From NCBI GenBank assembly GCA_934899185.1, contig CAKXYI010000008.1, forward strand, positions 1 through 64,000: 64,000 bases of DNA, read 5' to 3'. The notes below the pieces were generated by a model, which was given only the letters and a program-made list of their open reading frames with translations, made no database searches and was not told the origin of the DNA. This DNA is from an uncultured Lachnospiraceae bacterium. Lineage in GTDB: Bacteria; Bacillota; Clostridia; Lachnospirales; Lachnospiraceae. This document shows, piece by piece, positions 35,302 through 45,736 of the stretch; the first letter of the stretch is position 1, and each line of letters starts with the position of its first letter. The position numbers and the translations under genes are program-made.

Positions 35302-37422
35302 TTGATAAAAGTAGTAAAAAAAGACGGAACATTAGAGGATTTTAACGTACAAAAGGTCGTGGATGCAGTAAACAAATCTGCATGCAGGGTACTGATCAAT
35401 TTTACAGATGAAGAGGAAAAGTTTATTTGCCAGTTCGTAGAAGAAAAGGTATTTGCTCTCGGCATCGATCGTATCGAAATTGCACAGATGCATAACATCG
35501 TAGAGGGCGCATTGGAAAGAGTCAATCCTGTGGTAGCCAAGAGTTATAGGGATTACCGTAACTACAAGCAGGACTTTGTGCAGATGTTAGATGATGTCTA
35601 CACCAAAAGCCAGTCCATTATGTATATCGGTGATAAGGAAAATGCCAATACGGACTCTGCTTTGGTATCTACCAAGCGAAGTCTGATCTTTAACGAGTTC
35701 AACCGTGAATTATACAAGAAATTCTTCTTGACGACAGAGGAGATTCAGGCCATCCGTGACGGTTATATCTATATCCATGATATGTCAGCCAGACGTGATA
35801 CTATGAACTGCTGTCTTTTTGATGTCAAAGCAGTCTTGGAGGGCGGCTTTGAGATGGGGAATATCTGGTACAATGAGCCAAAATCCCTGGACGTTGCCTT
35901 TGACGTGATCGGAGATATCGTGCTGAGTGCTGCCAGCCAGCAGTATGGTGGATTTACGGTGCCAAGCGCAGATCTGATCCTGGATAAATATGCAGAGATC
36001 TCCTTTGCCAAGTATGTGGAAAAATATACAGGACTGGGACTTTCTCAGGAAAAGGCAGAAGCAACCGCTATGGCAGATGTAGAACGTGACTTTGAACAGG
36101 GCTTCCAGGGCTGGGAGTACAAGTTCAATACCGTTGCCAGCAGCCGTGGAGATTATCCGTTTATCACGGTGACTGCCGGAACCGGAACGACTCGTTTTGC
36201 CAAGATGGCGACTATCTGCATGCTCCGTGTCCGCATGAACGGACAGGGCAAAAAGGGACATAAGAAACCGGTACTTTTCCCGAAGATCGTATTTTTATAT
36301 GATGAAAATTTACACGGACCGGGCAAGGAATTGGAAGATGTCTTTGAGGCAGGGATCGAATGTTCCAGAAAGACCATGTATCCGGATTGGCTGAGTCTGA
36401 CCGGTAAGGGCTATATTGCCAGCATGTATAAGCAATACGGAGAGATCATCAGTCCGATGGGCTGCCGTGCATTCCTGTCCCCTTGGTATGAAAGAGGCGG
36501 CATGTATCCGGCAGATGATCAGGATCGTCCGGTCTTTGTCGGCAGATTTAATATCGGAGCCGTCAGCCTGCATCTGCCAATGATCTTGGCAAAGGCAAGA
36601 CAGGAGAGCCGCGACTTTTACGAAGTGCTGGATTACTATCTGGAACTCATCCGTAAACTTCATATCCGCACTTATGCTTATCTGGGCGAGATGCGTGCAT
36701 CCACCAATCCACTGGCATATTGTGAAGGCGGATTTTATGGTGGACATTTGAAATACAATGACAAGATCAAACCGATCTTAAAGACAGCCACAGCTTCTTT
36801 CGGCATCACTGCATTCAACGAGTTGCAGGAACTCTATAATGGCAAGTCCTTGGTAGAGGACGGACAGTTTGCGGTAGAAGTCTTAGAGCACATCAATGAC
36901 AAGATCAATGAGTTCAAAAAAGAAGACGGCAATCTTTATGCAATCTATGGCACACCGGCAGAAAATCTCTGTGGTTTACAGGTAAAGCAGTTCCGCAAGA
37001 AATATGGTATCGTTGAAAATGTATCTGATCGTGAATATGTCAGCAACAGTTTTCATTGCCATGTCACAGAAGATATCACGCCGATCCAGAAGCAGGATCT
37101 GGAATATCGTTTCTGGGAACTTTCCAATGGCGGCAAGATCCAGTATGTAAAATATCCGATCGGATACAACAAAGAGGCGGTCAAGACCTTAGTACGCCGT
37201 GCTATGGAAATGGGATTTTACGAGGGCGTCAACCTATCTCTGTCCTATTGTGATGATTGCGGTCATGAGGAATTGGATATGGATGTATGTCCGGTCTGCG
37301 GCAGCAAGAATCTGACCAAGATCGAGCGTATGAATGGTTATCTTTCCTACTCCAGAGTCAAGGGAGACACCAGATTGAATGATGCCAAGATGGCAGAAAT
37401 AGCAGAAAGAAAGAGTATGTAG
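35302..37422 (+). CDS. nrdD: Anaerobic (class III) ribonucleoside-triphosphate reductase
   Basis: 706 residues; TTG start at 35302 with AAAGGGAG upstream. Reduces NTPs to dNTPs using a glycyl radical. Residues 1-90 are an ATP-cone (KVVKKDGTLEDFNVQKVVDAV), the dATP/ATP sensing domain. The C-terminal zinc site is Cys650, Cys653, Cys663 and Cys666; the radical glycine is Gly679 in RMNGYLSY. Oxygen-sensitive, marking an anaerobe. NrdG, its activase, follows after 14 bases; dut follows that. Confidence 0.97.
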   Translation: MIKVVKKDGTLEDFNVQKVVDAVNKSACRVLINFTDEEEKFICQFVEEKVFALGIDRIEIAQMHNIVEGALERVNPVVAKSYRDYRNYKQDFVQMLDDVYTKSQSIMYIGDKENANTDSALVSTKRSLIFNEFNRELYKKFFLTTEEIQAIRDGYIYIHDMSARRDTMNCCLFDVKAVLEGGFEMGNIWYNEPKSLDVAFDVIGDIVLSAASQQYGGFTVPSADLILDKYAEISFAKYVEKYTGLGLSQEKAEATAMADVERDFEQGFQGWEYKFNTVASSRGDYPFITVTAGTGTTRFAKMATICMLRVRMNGQGKKGHKKPVLFPKIVFLYDENLHGPGKELEDVFEAGIECSRKTMYPDWLSLTGKGYIASMYKQYGEIISPMGCRAFLSPWYERGGMYPADDQDRPVFVGRFNIGAVSLHLPMILAKARQESRDFYEVLDYYLELIRKLHIRTYAYLGEMRASTNPLAYCEGGFYGGHLKYNDKIKPILKTATASFGITAFNELQELYNGKSLVEDGQFAVEVLEHINDKINEFKKEDGNLYAIYGTPAENLCGLQVKQFRKKYGIVENVSDREYVSNSFHCHVTEDITPIQKQDLEYRFWELSNGGKIQYVKYPIGYNKEAVKTLVRRAMEMGFYEGVNLSLSYCDDCGHEELDMDVCPVCGSKNLTKIERMNGYLSYSRVKGDTRLNDAKMAEIAERKSM

Positions 37423-37436
37423 TATAGGTGGAATAA

Positions 37437-37925
37437 ATGCGTTATCATAATATAACAAAAGACGATATGCTAAACGGCGACGGTCTGCGCGTGGTCTTAT
37501 GGGTTGCCGGCTGCGATCATTGTTGTAAGGACTGTCAGAATCCGATCACATGGGATCCAAATGGCGGTCTGGAGTTTGATGCAGAGGCAAAGGCAGAGTT
37601 ATTTGAGGCACTGGATCATAATTATATTTCCGGTATCACTTTTAGCGGTGGAGATCCTCTTTTTTACGGCAACCGGGAAGATGTGACCCTGCTTGCCAAA
37701 GAGGTAAAGGAGCGTTTCCCGGACAAAACCATATGGCTTTATACCGGCTTTACCTACGAGACCATTCAGACGCTTCCTGTTATGGAATACGTGGATGTTT
37801 TAGTGGACGGAGAATTTGTCGTAGAAAAGAAAGATACCAGTCTTTATTGGCGTGGCAGCAGCAATCAGCGTGTGATCGATGTAGCTGCCACTAGAAAAAC
37901 AAACGAAATCGTGTTACATTGTTAA
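37437..37925 (+). CDS. nrdG: Anaerobic ribonucleotide reductase activating protein
   Basis: 162 residues; radical-SAM activase that forms the glycyl radical on NrdD. The cluster motif is C26-x3-C30-x2-C33 in AGCDHCCKDCQNP, followed by the SAM-binding FSGGDPL. Short single-domain form. ATG 37437 follows TAGGTGG. Co-transcribed with nrdD. Confidence 0.96.
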   Translation: MRYHNITKDDMLNGDGLRVVLWVAGCDHCCKDCQNPITWDPNGGLEFDAEAKAELFEALDHNYISGITFSGGDPLFYGNREDVTLLAKEVKERFPDKTIWLYTGFTYETIQTLPVMEYVDVLVDGEFVVEKKDTSLYWRGSSNQRVIDVAATRKTNEIVLHC

Positions 37926-37951
37926 TAGCAATTTTTTTAGGAGTAGATGGA

Positions 37952-38389
37952 ATGAAAATAGCATGGAAAAAACTGACATCTTCCGCAAAAATGCCGGAGA
38001 GAGGAAGTGCCTGGGCAGCGGGCTATGATCTGTTTGCAGATATTGCAGATGACATCAGACTTGCACCGCACGAAACCAAAATGATCGGCACAGGTGTCGC
38101 ACTGGCAGTGCCGGAGGGATATTTTGGCGGTGTTTTTGCCAGAAGCGGACTTTCTGCAAAGGAGGGACTTCGTCCTGCCAACTGTACCGGAGTGGTCGAT
38201 GCAGACTACCGTGGTGAGGTCAAGGTGGCACTACATAACGATAGCGTGGAGGAACGCGTCGTAGCGCCGGGGCAAAAGATCGCACAACTGGTCATCATGC
38301 CATTTCTTTCCGTGGAATTTGAAGAGGTTGCAGACTTAGACGAGACAGAACGGGGACAAGGTGGATTTGGATCTACCGGAAAAATGTAG
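37952..38389 (+). CDS. dut: dUTP diphosphatase (dUTPase)
   Basis: 145 residues from ATG 37952 (TTTAGGAG upstream); an open frame extends back to 37919 over nrdG. Hydrolyses dUTP to dUMP, keeping uracil out of DNA and complementing ung (5365). Trimeric dUTPase motifs: AAGYDLFA, ARSGLSAKEG, GVVDADYRGEV, and motif 5 RGQGGFGSTG. Position after nrdDG groups nucleotide-pool genes. Confidence 0.96.
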   Translation: MKIAWKKLTSSAKMPERGSAWAAGYDLFADIADDIRLAPHETKMIGTGVALAVPEGYFGGVFARSGLSAKEGLRPANCTGVVDADYRGEVKVALHNDSVEERVVAPGQKIAQLVIMPFLSVEFEEVADLDETERGQGGFGSTGKM

Positions 38390-38401
38390 GAGGTATGTAT
38401 T

Positions 38402-39067
38402 ATGGGAGAGGCAGTAAAGAGTATTCGGGATCGTATGGTCAAGTTTTATGCAAAGGATGACAATACCATTACGTTAAACGCGACACCGGGGCATTTTGCA
38501 ACGAGTTCATCACACATCAATTACTATATCGATGTGACGCGATTAAAGGTACGTGCCAATGAGGCGAGGGAGGCAGCAAGAAGCATTAAGAACAAGATGC
38601 TGCATCATGTGACGACAGTGGATACCATTGTCTGCATGGACGGTACGGAGGTGCTGGGGGCCTATCTGGCAGAGGAATTGGAAAAAGGACATTTTGCCAA
38701 TAACAACAAACATGAGACCGTCTATATCGTGTCTCCGGAAGTCAATAGCATCAACCAGTTGCTCTTTCGTGAAAATGTCCGTCCGGCGATCGAGGGGAAA
38801 AATGTATTGCTCTTGCTGGCAACCATGACGACGGGTGAGACTGTGCGCAGGAGTCTGGAATGTATCGAGTATTACGGTGGTAATATCGTGGGTGTATCTT
38901 CCATCTTTGGTACCATGACCAAGGTTGGCAATACCGAGGTATTCCCGCTCTTTACCACGGATGATCTGCCAGGTTATCAGACCTATGCACCGCATGAATG
39001 TCCGTATTGCAAGAAAGGCATACCGATCGAGGCCATGGTCAATGGTTTCGGCTATTCAAAGTTATAA
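38402..39067 (+). CDS. Phosphoribosyltransferase-like protein with altered PRPP loop
   Basis: 221 residues resembling orotate-type PRTases. The region around residues 140-165 (KNVLLLLATMTTGETVRR) aligns with the PRPP loop, but the two acidic residues normally ahead of the TTG are replaced by Leu-Ala or Ala-Thr. The C-terminus has a CPYC pair in ECPYCKKGIPIE, perhaps half a zinc site. ATG 38402 follows AGGAGG at 38388-38393. It could be a regulator that senses PRPP or a nucleotide rather than an enzyme, or a diverged PyrE-like enzyme. Located between dut and topoisomerase IV. Confidence 0.65.
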   Translation: MGEAVKSIRDRMVKFYAKDDNTITLNATPGHFATSSSHINYYIDVTRLKVRANEAREAARSIKNKMLHHVTTVDTIVCMDGTEVLGAYLAEELEKGHFANNNKHETVYIVSPEVNSINQLLFRENVRPAIEGKNVLLLLATMTTGETVRRSLECIEYYGGNIVGVSSIFGTMTKVGNTEVFPLFTTDDLPGYQTYAPHECPYCKKGIPIEAMVNGFGYSKL

Positions 39068-39080
39068 TAAGAGCAAAAGG

Positions 39081-39112
39081 ATGCGCCAAGCATTGCTTCG
39101 GCGCATTTCTTT
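39081..39112 (+). terminator. Terminator before parE
   Basis: ATGCGCCAAGC (39081-39091) pairs with GCTT-c-GGCGCAT (39095-39106, one bulged C), 3-base loop, followed by TTCTTT. Confidence 0.75.
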
Positions 39113-39138
39113 AGGCAATTTTTTAGTGAGGTTAGGAA

Positions 39139-41061
39139 ATGGCGAAAAAGAACGTTTACGACGAGAGCAGTATTGCCGTATTAGAGGGACTTGAGGCAGT
39201 GCGCAAAAGACCGGGTATGTACATCGGCAGTGTATCCCGCAAGGGCCTGAACCATCTGGTGTATGAGATCGTGGACAACTCGGTAGATGAGCATTTGGCA
39301 GGTGCCTGCGATACGATCTGGGTGACACTGGAAGCCGATGGTTCTTGTACCGTAGAAGATAATGGGCGAGGTATTCCGGTTGGGTTACATGCGACCGGTG
39401 TCTCTGCCGCGCGTGTGGTATTTACCACATTACATGCAGGAGGAAAATTTGATGACAGTGTCTATAAGACCAGTGGAGGTTTACATGGTGTAGGTTCTTC
39501 GGTGGTCAATGCCCTGTCTACCTATATGGATGTGGAGATCTCCCGCGATGGCTTTATTCATCACGACAGATATGAGCAGGGACATCCGGTGATCGCACTG
39601 GACAATGGTCTGCTGCCGACCATCGGTAGGACCAAGAAGACCGGGACAAAGATCAATTTCTTGCCGGATCCCCAAATTTTTGAAAAGACCAATTTCAAAG
39701 AGGACGAGATCAAGAGCCGTATGCATGAGACCGCCTATTTGAATCCCAAACTGACCATCATTTATGAGGACAGAAGAAAAGAAGAAGTCGAGCATATCGA
39801 GTATCACGAACCGGACGGTATTATCGGCTTTGTCAAGGACATCAATAAAAATGCAGAAAAACTCCATGATGTCGTTTATTTCAGCGGAGAGTCTGACGGG
39901 ATCAGCGTGGAGATCGCCTTTCAGTATTGTAACGAATTCCATGAAAATATTCTGGGATTTTGTAACAATATATATAACGCAGAGGGCGGTACCCACATTA
40001 CCGGATTTAAGACTGTCTTTACGACAGTCATCAATAATTATGCCAGAGAACTTGGCATTTTAAAGGACAAAGATGCCAATTTTAACGGGGCAGATGTCAG
40101 AAACGGTATGACGGCAGTCGTATCCATCAAGCATCCGGCACCGCGTTTTGAGGGACAGACCAAGACCAAACTGGATAATCAGGATGCTTCCAAGGCAACC
40201 GCTAAGGTGACCGGGGACGAGATTCAGTTGTATTTTGACCGAAACCTTGACACCCTAAAGACGGTGATTTCCTGTGCAGAAAAAGCAGCCAAGATCCGTA
40301 AGACAGAAGAACGTGCCAAAACAAATCTTTTGACCAAGCAGAAGTTTTCTTTTGACAGCAACGGCAAACTAGCCAACTGCGAGAGCCGGGATGCCTCTAA
40401 GTGCGAGATCTTTATTGTGGAGGGAGATTCAGCGGGAGGTTCTGCCAAGATGGCGAGAAATCGTATGTATCAGGCAATCATGCCGATCCGTGGAAAGATC
40501 TTGAATGTGGAAAAAGCAAGCATCGATAAGGTACTTGCCAATGCCGAGATCAAGACCATGATCAACGCTTTCGGCTGTGGTTTTTCCGAGGGCTATGGCA
40601 ATGATTTTGACATTACCAAACTGCGTTACGACAAGATCATCATCATGGCGGATGCCGATGTGGACGGTGCCCATATATCTACCTTACTTTTGACCTTGTT
40701 CTATCGTTTTATGCCGGAACTCATTTACGAGGGACATGTCTATATTGCTATGCCGCCTCTTTATAAGGCAATTCCATCCAAGGGAAAGGAAGAGTATCTC
40801 TATGATGATGCGGCCTTGGAAAAATACAGAAAGACCCACACGGGTAATTTTACTCTGCAACGATATAAAGGACTGGGTGAGATGGATGCGGAACAGTTGT
40901 GGGAGACCACCTTGGATCCGGAACGCAGGATTTTGAAAAAGGTGGAGATCGAGGATGGACGTATGGCATCCGATGTGACCGAAATGTTGATGGGAAATGA
41001 TGTGCCGCCGCGTCGTGCCTTTATCTATGAGCACGCGAGGGATGCGCAACTTGACGTATAG
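39139..41061 (+). CDS. parE: DNA topoisomerase IV subunit B (GyrB-type ATPase)
   Basis: 640 residues. GHKL ATPase: EIVDNSVDEHLAG, DNGRGIPVG, then GLHGVGSSVVNAL. TOPRIM domain: FIVEGDSAGGSAKMARNR and DADVDGAHI. Works with ParC to decatenate and relax DNA. Start ATG 39139. I prefer topoisomerase IV to gyrase because the partner (41096) has the short ParC-type C-terminal domain and the locus is not next to dnaA/recF. Without a tree the two are hard to separate. Confidence 0.85.
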   Translation: MAKKNVYDESSIAVLEGLEAVRKRPGMYIGSVSRKGLNHLVYEIVDNSVDEHLAGACDTIWVTLEADGSCTVEDNGRGIPVGLHATGVSAARVVFTTLHAGGKFDDSVYKTSGGLHGVGSSVVNALSTYMDVEISRDGFIHHDRYEQGHPVIALDNGLLPTIGRTKKTGTKINFLPDPQIFEKTNFKEDEIKSRMHETAYLNPKLTIIYEDRRKEEVEHIEYHEPDGIIGFVKDINKNAEKLHDVVYFSGESDGISVEIAFQYCNEFHENILGFCNNIYNAEGGTHITGFKTVFTTVINNYARELGILKDKDANFNGADVRNGMTAVVSIKHPAPRFEGQTKTKLDNQDASKATAKVTGDEIQLYFDRNLDTLKTVISCAEKAAKIRKTEERAKTNLLTKQKFSFDSNGKLANCESRDASKCEIFIVEGDSAGGSAKMARNRMYQAIMPIRGKILNVEKASIDKVLANAEIKTMINAFGCGFSEGYGNDFDITKLRYDKIIIMADADVDGAHISTLLLTLFYRFMPELIYEGHVYIAMPPLYKAIPSKGKEEYLYDDAALEKYRKTHTGNFTLQRYKGLGEMDAEQLWETTLDPERRILKKVEIEDGRMASDVTEMLMGNDVPPRRAFIYEHARDAQLDV

Positions 41062-41095
41062 ACGTTTGAAATAGTAAGTAGGAGAGAAAGAACAG

Positions 41096-43333
41096 ATGGC
41101 AGTAGAGGAAAAATTGATTCGCATGGAATATTCGGAGATCATGGAGAAATCCTATATTGATTATGCCATGAGTGTTATTATTGCAAGAGCCTTACCGGAT
41201 GTCCGCGATGGACTAAAGCCTGTGCAAAGACGTACGCTTTATGATATGCATGAACTGGGGATCCGTTACGATAAGCCTTTCCGTAAGTCCGCCAGAATCG
41301 TCGGAGATACCATGGGTAAATATCACCCACATGGTGATTCTTCCATTTATGACGCACTGGTCGTCATGTCACAGGATTTTAAAAAAGGACTTCCTTTGGT
41401 GGAAGGTCATGGTAATTTTGGCTCGATCGAGGGGGACGGTGCCGCAGCAATGCGTTATACGGAGGCGCGTCTGCACAAGGTGACCCAGGAATGTTATCTG
41501 GCAGATCTGGATAAGGATGTCGTCGATTTTATACCAAATTTTGACGAGACAGAAAAAGAGCCGGAAGTCCTTCCGGTCAAGGTGCCAAACCTTCTCATCA
41601 ACGGTGCGGAAGGTATCGCCGTTGGTATGGCGACAAGTATTCCACCACACAATTTTGGTGAAGTGATCGATGGTGTCATTGCCTACATGAAAGACCCGGA
41701 TATCAATACCCAGCAGATGATGGAATATATCAAGGGACCGGATTTTCCGACGGGTGGTATCGTGGTCAACAAGGATGATCTGCATGCTATTTATGCGACC
41801 GGTGTCGGTAAGATCAAGGTGCGTGGCAAGGTGGAGATCGAAAAGATCAAGGGCGGCAAGGAACGTTTGATCATCACGGAGATCCCATATACCATGATCG
41901 GTGCCAATATCGGAAAGTTCTTAAATGACGTATATGGTCTGGTTGAGTCGAAAAAGACGACAGACATTGTTGATATTTCCAATCAGTCCTCCAAAGAAGG
42001 CATCCGTATCGTCATTGATCTGAAAAAGGGAGCTGATGCCGAAAATCTCTGCAATCTGCTCTATAAAAAGACAAGATTGGAAGATACCTTTGGCGTGAAT
42101 ATGCTTGCCGTTGCAGACGGCAGACCGGAGACCATGGGCATTGTTCCGATCATCCGCCACCATGTCAACTTCCAGTATGAATTGGCTACCAGAAAATATA
42201 CGACCCTGCTTGCCAAGGAACGCCAGAAAAAGGAGATCCAGGAAGGCCTGATCAAGGCGTGTGATGTCATTGATTTGATTATCGAAATCCTGCGGGGCAG
42301 CAAGGATATGAAAATGGCAAAAGCCTGTCTGGTCGAGGGAATCACCGAGGGTATTCGCTTTAAGTCGGAAGTGTCCAAAAGAGATGCCCAAAAACTGCAT
42401 TTTACGGAGCGGCAGGCAACGGCTATCTTAGAAATGCGTCTGTATAAACTGATCGGTCTGGAGATCCAGGCACTCATGAACGACTATGAAAAGACCATGA
42501 AAAATATCCAGGAATATTCCGATATCTTAGAAAACCGTGCATCCATGGCAAAGGTCATTATGAAAGAGTTAAAAGAGTTTAAGAAGGAATATACTAAGGA
42601 GCGCCGCACAGTCATTGATAATGTGGCAGAGGCTGTTGTAGAAGAAAAGCCGATCGAGGAAGCGGATGTCGCTGTTATGATCGATCGTTTTGCCTATGGT
42701 CGTGTTGTGGATATGCCTACCTTTGAACGTAACAAAGAGGCGGCAGAGGCAGAGAGCCGGCAGATTATCTTCTGTAAAAATACGGATAAATTGGCACTCT
42801 TTACTGATAATGGGCAGATGCATCTGATCAAGGTATTAGACCTTCCATTTGGCAAGTTCCGCGACAAGGGACAGCCGTTGGACAATGTAAGTAATTTTGA
42901 TGCAAGCAAGGAAGAAAGCCTTTTGATTGCGTCCATCGCAGCATTAAAAGAAAAAAAACTGGTATTTGCGACCAAGACATCCATGTTAAAGGTAGTCGAT
43001 GGCGGTGAGTTTGATGTGGCAAAGAGAACGACGGCAGCCACCAAACTGGCCCCTGATGATGGTCTGCTTTTAGTCGGAGTCTTAGAAGATCAGGATAGCA
43101 TTGTTATGCAAAGTGAGAAGGAAATGTTCCTCCGCATTGACACGGCGACTATACCGGAGAAAAAGAAGGGAGCGATCGGTGTCAGGGGCATGCGCTTGGC
43201 TGATAAGGATCTCTTGCAGGCTGTCTATCTTTTGCACACAGGCGATAGCAAGACGGTCAAAGTCAAGGGCAAAGATGTGGTATTAAATCGCCTGCACATT
43301 GGCAATCGCGATACGAAAGGTGTCAAGAAATAA
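41096..43333 (+). CDS. parC: DNA topoisomerase IV subunit A
   Basis: 745 residues. Cleavage-religation subunit with active-site Tyr121 in [11 protein letters not shown], the quinolone-resistance region [18 protein letters not shown], and a C-terminal beta-pinwheel. At 745 residues it is shorter than most Clostridial GyrA (about 830), and I see no canonical GyrA box, supporting ParC. ATG 41096; 34 bases after parE. The stop overlaps the folC start (TAATG). Confidence 0.87.
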   Translation: MAVEEKLIRMEYSEIMEKSYIDYAMSVIIARALPDVRDGLKPVQRRTLYDMHELGIRYDKPFRKSARIVGDTMGKYHPHGDSSIYDALVVMSQDFKKGLPLVEGHGNFGSIEGDGAAAMRYTEARLHKVTQECYLADLDKDVVDFIPNFDETEKEPEVLPVKVPNLLINGAEGIAVGMATSIPPHNFGEVIDGVIAYMKDPDINTQQMMEYIKGPDFPTGGIVVNKDDLHAIYATGVGKIKVRGKVEIEKIKGGKERLIITEIPYTMIGANIGKFLNDVYGLVESKKTTDIVDISNQSSKEGIRIVIDLKKGADAENLCNLLYKKTRLEDTFGVNMLAVADGRPETMGIVPIIRHHVNFQYELATRKYTTLLAKERQKKEIQEGLIKACDVIDLIIEILRGSKDMKMAKACLVEGITEGIRFKSEVSKRDAQKLHFTERQATAILEMRLYKLIGLEIQALMNDYEKTMKNIQEYSDILENRASMAKVIMKELKEFKKEYTKERRTVIDNVAEAVVEEKPIEEADVAVMIDRFAYGRVVDMPTFERNKEAAEAESRQIIFCKNTDKLALFTDNGQMHLIKVLDLPFGKFRDKGQPLDNVSNFDASKEESLLIASIAALKEKKLVFATKTSMLKVVDGGEFDVAKRTTAATKLAPDDGLLLVGVLEDQDSIVMQSEKEMFLRIDTATIPEKKKGAIGVRGMRLADKDLLQAVYLLHTGDSKTVKVKGKDVVLNRLHIGNRDTKGVKK

Positions 43334-44613
43334 TGACGTTTGATGATAAGACCCGTGCTTTTATGAATAAAATTGCAAAAAAAGGCAGTGTCTTAGGTCT
43401 GGATTCCATGCGCTTGCTTATGCAAGTTCTGGGCAATCCACAGGAGCATTTACAGGTCATCCATGTGGCAGGGACCAATGGAAAGGGCTCTACCTGTGCT
43501 ATGCTGCAGAGTATTCTATGCCGGCAGGGTTACCAAGTCGGACTCTATACGTCCCCGGCAGTCTTTTGCTACGAGGAACGCTTTTCCATCGATGGCGCAT
43601 ACATAGACGCAGAGACTTTTAATGTCTATATGCACCGCTTGGAGGATGCATGGCAGGAAGTTGAGAGACAGCATGGCTTATGTGCAACCATTTTTGAAGT
43701 GGAGACGGCACTGGCATATCTTTATTTTTACGAAGCAGGCTGTGACTATGTCGTCATGGAAGTTGGTATGGGCGGGGCGACAGATGCAAGCAATGTATTG
43801 ACCCATAGCTTGTGCAGCGTTTTTGCCGCGATCGGCAGAGACCATATGCAGTTTTTAGGACCGGATCTGGAGAGCATTGCCCGCATCAAGGCTGGCATTA
43901 TGAAAGCAGGGGGTCAGGCGGTTTCCACCTGGCAGGAGTCTGCAGCCGCCAAAGTCTTAGAAGACGTGGCTAAGGCAGGAAAGACCGGACTTACCTTTTG
44001 CGATGAAAGCAAGATAAGGATAAAGCAAAAAAAGCCGCTTTGTTATGACTATAAGGAGTTTTCGGATATAGAGGTATCTCTGGAAGGCTCCTATCAGTTG
44101 CAAAACAGTGTTCTGGCCTTAGAGACTATTCGGACCTTGCGCAAACTGGGACTTTCCATTTCGGATGCGGCTGTTAAAGAGGGCATGAAAAAGACTGTCT
44201 GGCAGGGAAGAATGGAGTGCCTTTGCAAGGAACCGCTGATCTATATGGATGGGGCACACAACCTGCCTGCAGCCAAAAGATTATGGGAGACGCTGGAAAG
44301 TGATTTTACAAATAAATCCATAACCTATATAATGGGGGTACTTGCGGATAAGGAATATGAGGAAATGCTGGCACTTCTTTTGCCAAGAGCAGGGCATATC
44401 TATACGGTCACACCGGATAATGCCAGAGCCTTGCCGGCAGAAAAATTGCAAAAGACCATAGAGGATCTTTCCTATGCGGCGCTTGCTTGTCCTTCTTTCA
44501 AGGACGCACTGCATCAGGCAATGCAAGCGGGGGACGATATGATCTTAGCCTTTGGATCCCTTTCCTATCTGGGAGACTTTAAGAAGATAGTAAAAGCATC
44601 TGTAAAGGAGTAA
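43333..44613 (+). CDS. folC: Folylpolyglutamate synthase / dihydrofolate synthase
   Basis: 426 residues. Adds glutamate to dihydropteroate and to folates. Mur-ligase fold: P-loop GTNGKGSTCAML (about 49-60), EVGMGGATDASNV, then MDGAHN in the C-terminal domain. Its ATG overlaps the parC stop by one base, so the folate genes are translationally coupled to topoisomerase IV. First gene of folC-folE-HD-folP-folBK. Confidence 0.95.
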   Translation: MTFDDKTRAFMNKIAKKGSVLGLDSMRLLMQVLGNPQEHLQVIHVAGTNGKGSTCAMLQSILCRQGYQVGLYTSPAVFCYEERFSIDGAYIDAETFNVYMHRLEDAWQEVERQHGLCATIFEVETALAYLYFYEAGCDYVVMEVGMGGATDASNVLTHSLCSVFAAIGRDHMQFLGPDLESIARIKAGIMKAGGQAVSTWQESAAAKVLEDVAKAGKTGLTFCDESKIRIKQKKPLCYDYKEFSDIEVSLEGSYQLQNSVLALETIRTLRKLGLSISDAAVKEGMKKTVWQGRMECLCKEPLIYMDGAHNLPAAKRLWETLESDFTNKSITYIMGVLADKEYEEMLALLLPRAGHIYTVTPDNARALPAEKLQKTIEDLSYAALACPSFKDALHQAMQAGDDMILAFGSLSYLGDFKKIVKASVKE

Positions 44614-44616
44614 GAG

Positions 44617-45171
44617 ATGTTTGATCATGAAAAAATAAAAGAGGGCGTGCGCCTGATCTTGGAGGGCGTTGGCGAAGATGTGGAGCGCGAGGGGCTCTTA
44701 GAGACGCCGGATCGTGTGGCGCGCATGTATGAGGAAATTTTTGCTGGTATGTATCAGGACGCTGTAGAGCCGCTTTCCAAGCGATTTCATGTGGCTGGAA
44801 ATGAGATGGTCTTGGAAAAGGATATTGTATTTTACAGCACCTGCGAGCATCATTTGATGCCCTTCTTTGGTAAGGCACATGTGGCCTATATTCCCAAGGG
44901 TGAGGTCGTGGGACTCAGCAAGATCGCTAGGACGGTTGAAGTCTTTGCAAAAAGACCACAGCTGCAGGAGCAGTTGACGGCACAGATCGCGGATGCTATC
45001 AATGAACAATTGCATCCCATGGGCGTCATGGTAATGATTGAGGCAGAGCATACCTGTATGACCATGCGCGGTGTTAAAAAGCCGGGCAGCCGGACGGTCA
45101 GTTATGTGACCAGAGGCATCTTTGCGGAAGATACGGCGCTACAGGATCGATTTTTTCAATTAGTAAAATAA
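44617..45171 (+). CDS. folE: GTP cyclohydrolase I
   Basis: 184 residues, FolE1 type. Converts GTP to 7,8-dihydroneopterin triphosphate. Zinc ligands Cys76 and His79 in [15 protein letters not shown] and the later Cys in [10 protein letters not shown]; signature [21 protein letters not shown] is visible in parts. ATG 44617 is 3 bases after folC. Next in pathway would be removal of the triphosphate; see the HD protein that follows. Confidence 0.97.
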   Translation: MFDHEKIKEGVRLILEGVGEDVEREGLLETPDRVARMYEEIFAGMYQDAVEPLSKRFHVAGNEMVLEKDIVFYSTCEHHLMPFFGKAHVAYIPKGEVVGLSKIARTVEVFAKRPQLQEQLTAQIADAINEQLHPMGVMVMIEAEHTCMTMRGVKKPGSRTVSYVTRGIFAEDTALQDRFFQLVK

Positions 45172-45187
45172 AGTTTGGATACGGCAT

Positions 45188-45736
45188 ATGGACACAGTGA
45201 CACAGGTTTTAGAACATCCCCAATATAAGGCATGCTGCGAGACGATCAGGGATTACGAAGCAGACAGGACTTATTGCAGACATGATATGGAACATTTTCT
45301 TCGGGTAGGACAGATCGCTATTTTGCTGGCAAAAGAAAATGGGCTTTCGATCGATGCAGAGGAGATCATGCTTGCAGCCCTTTTTCATGATCTGGGGCGT
45401 GCCTTACAGTATCAGAATGGAATCTCCCATGCAGAATCGTCAGCGATCCTTGCAGAGGAGATTTTGTTGTCTATTGGCTATGCTCCTGCTAAGACAGACA
45501 GGATCTGTGCGGCGGTGAAATGCCACAGTAAAAGACAGGATGTCAAGATTCGCTATGCCAAGCGTGGCGACCTGAAGACCTTGGAAGACATACTTTCCTT
45601 TGCCGATCATTTTTCAAGGGAATGTTTTGCCTGCGCAGCAAGCGATACCTGTAAATGGAAAGCAGAAGAAAGGATCGACAGATCCTATTTTGAGATAAAG
45701 GAAGATTATGATATAAGAAAGAGAGGCATGCTATGA
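45188..45736 (+). CDS. HD-domain phosphohydrolase within the folate operon
   Basis: 182 residues. HD superfamily metal site: His32/His36 region (RHDMEHF), His67-Asp68 in FHDLGR, and a later Asp in SFADHF. No nucleotide-binding or regulatory domain is attached. It lies between folE and folP, overlapping folP by ATGA. No Nudix gene for dihydroneopterin triphosphate removal is in the cluster. By position it could perform that dephosphorylation; archaeal MptB, also an HD protein, does a related pterin step. This is inference; it may instead be a general nucleotidase. Confidence 0.8.
   Translation: MDTVTQVLEHPQYKACCETIRDYEADRTYCRHDMEHFLRVGQIAILLAKENGLSIDAEEIMLAALFHDLGRALQYQNGISHAESSAILAEEILLSIGYAPAKTDRICAAVKCHSKRQDVKIRYAKRGDLKTLEDILSFADHFSRECFACAASDTCKWKAEERIDRSYFEIKEDYDIRKRGML

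Noticed and set aside
39139..43333. DNA gyrase gyrB-gyrA
   Set aside because: The A subunit is short with no evident GyrA box, and the locus is not at the replication origin; topoisomerase IV fits better, although not proven.
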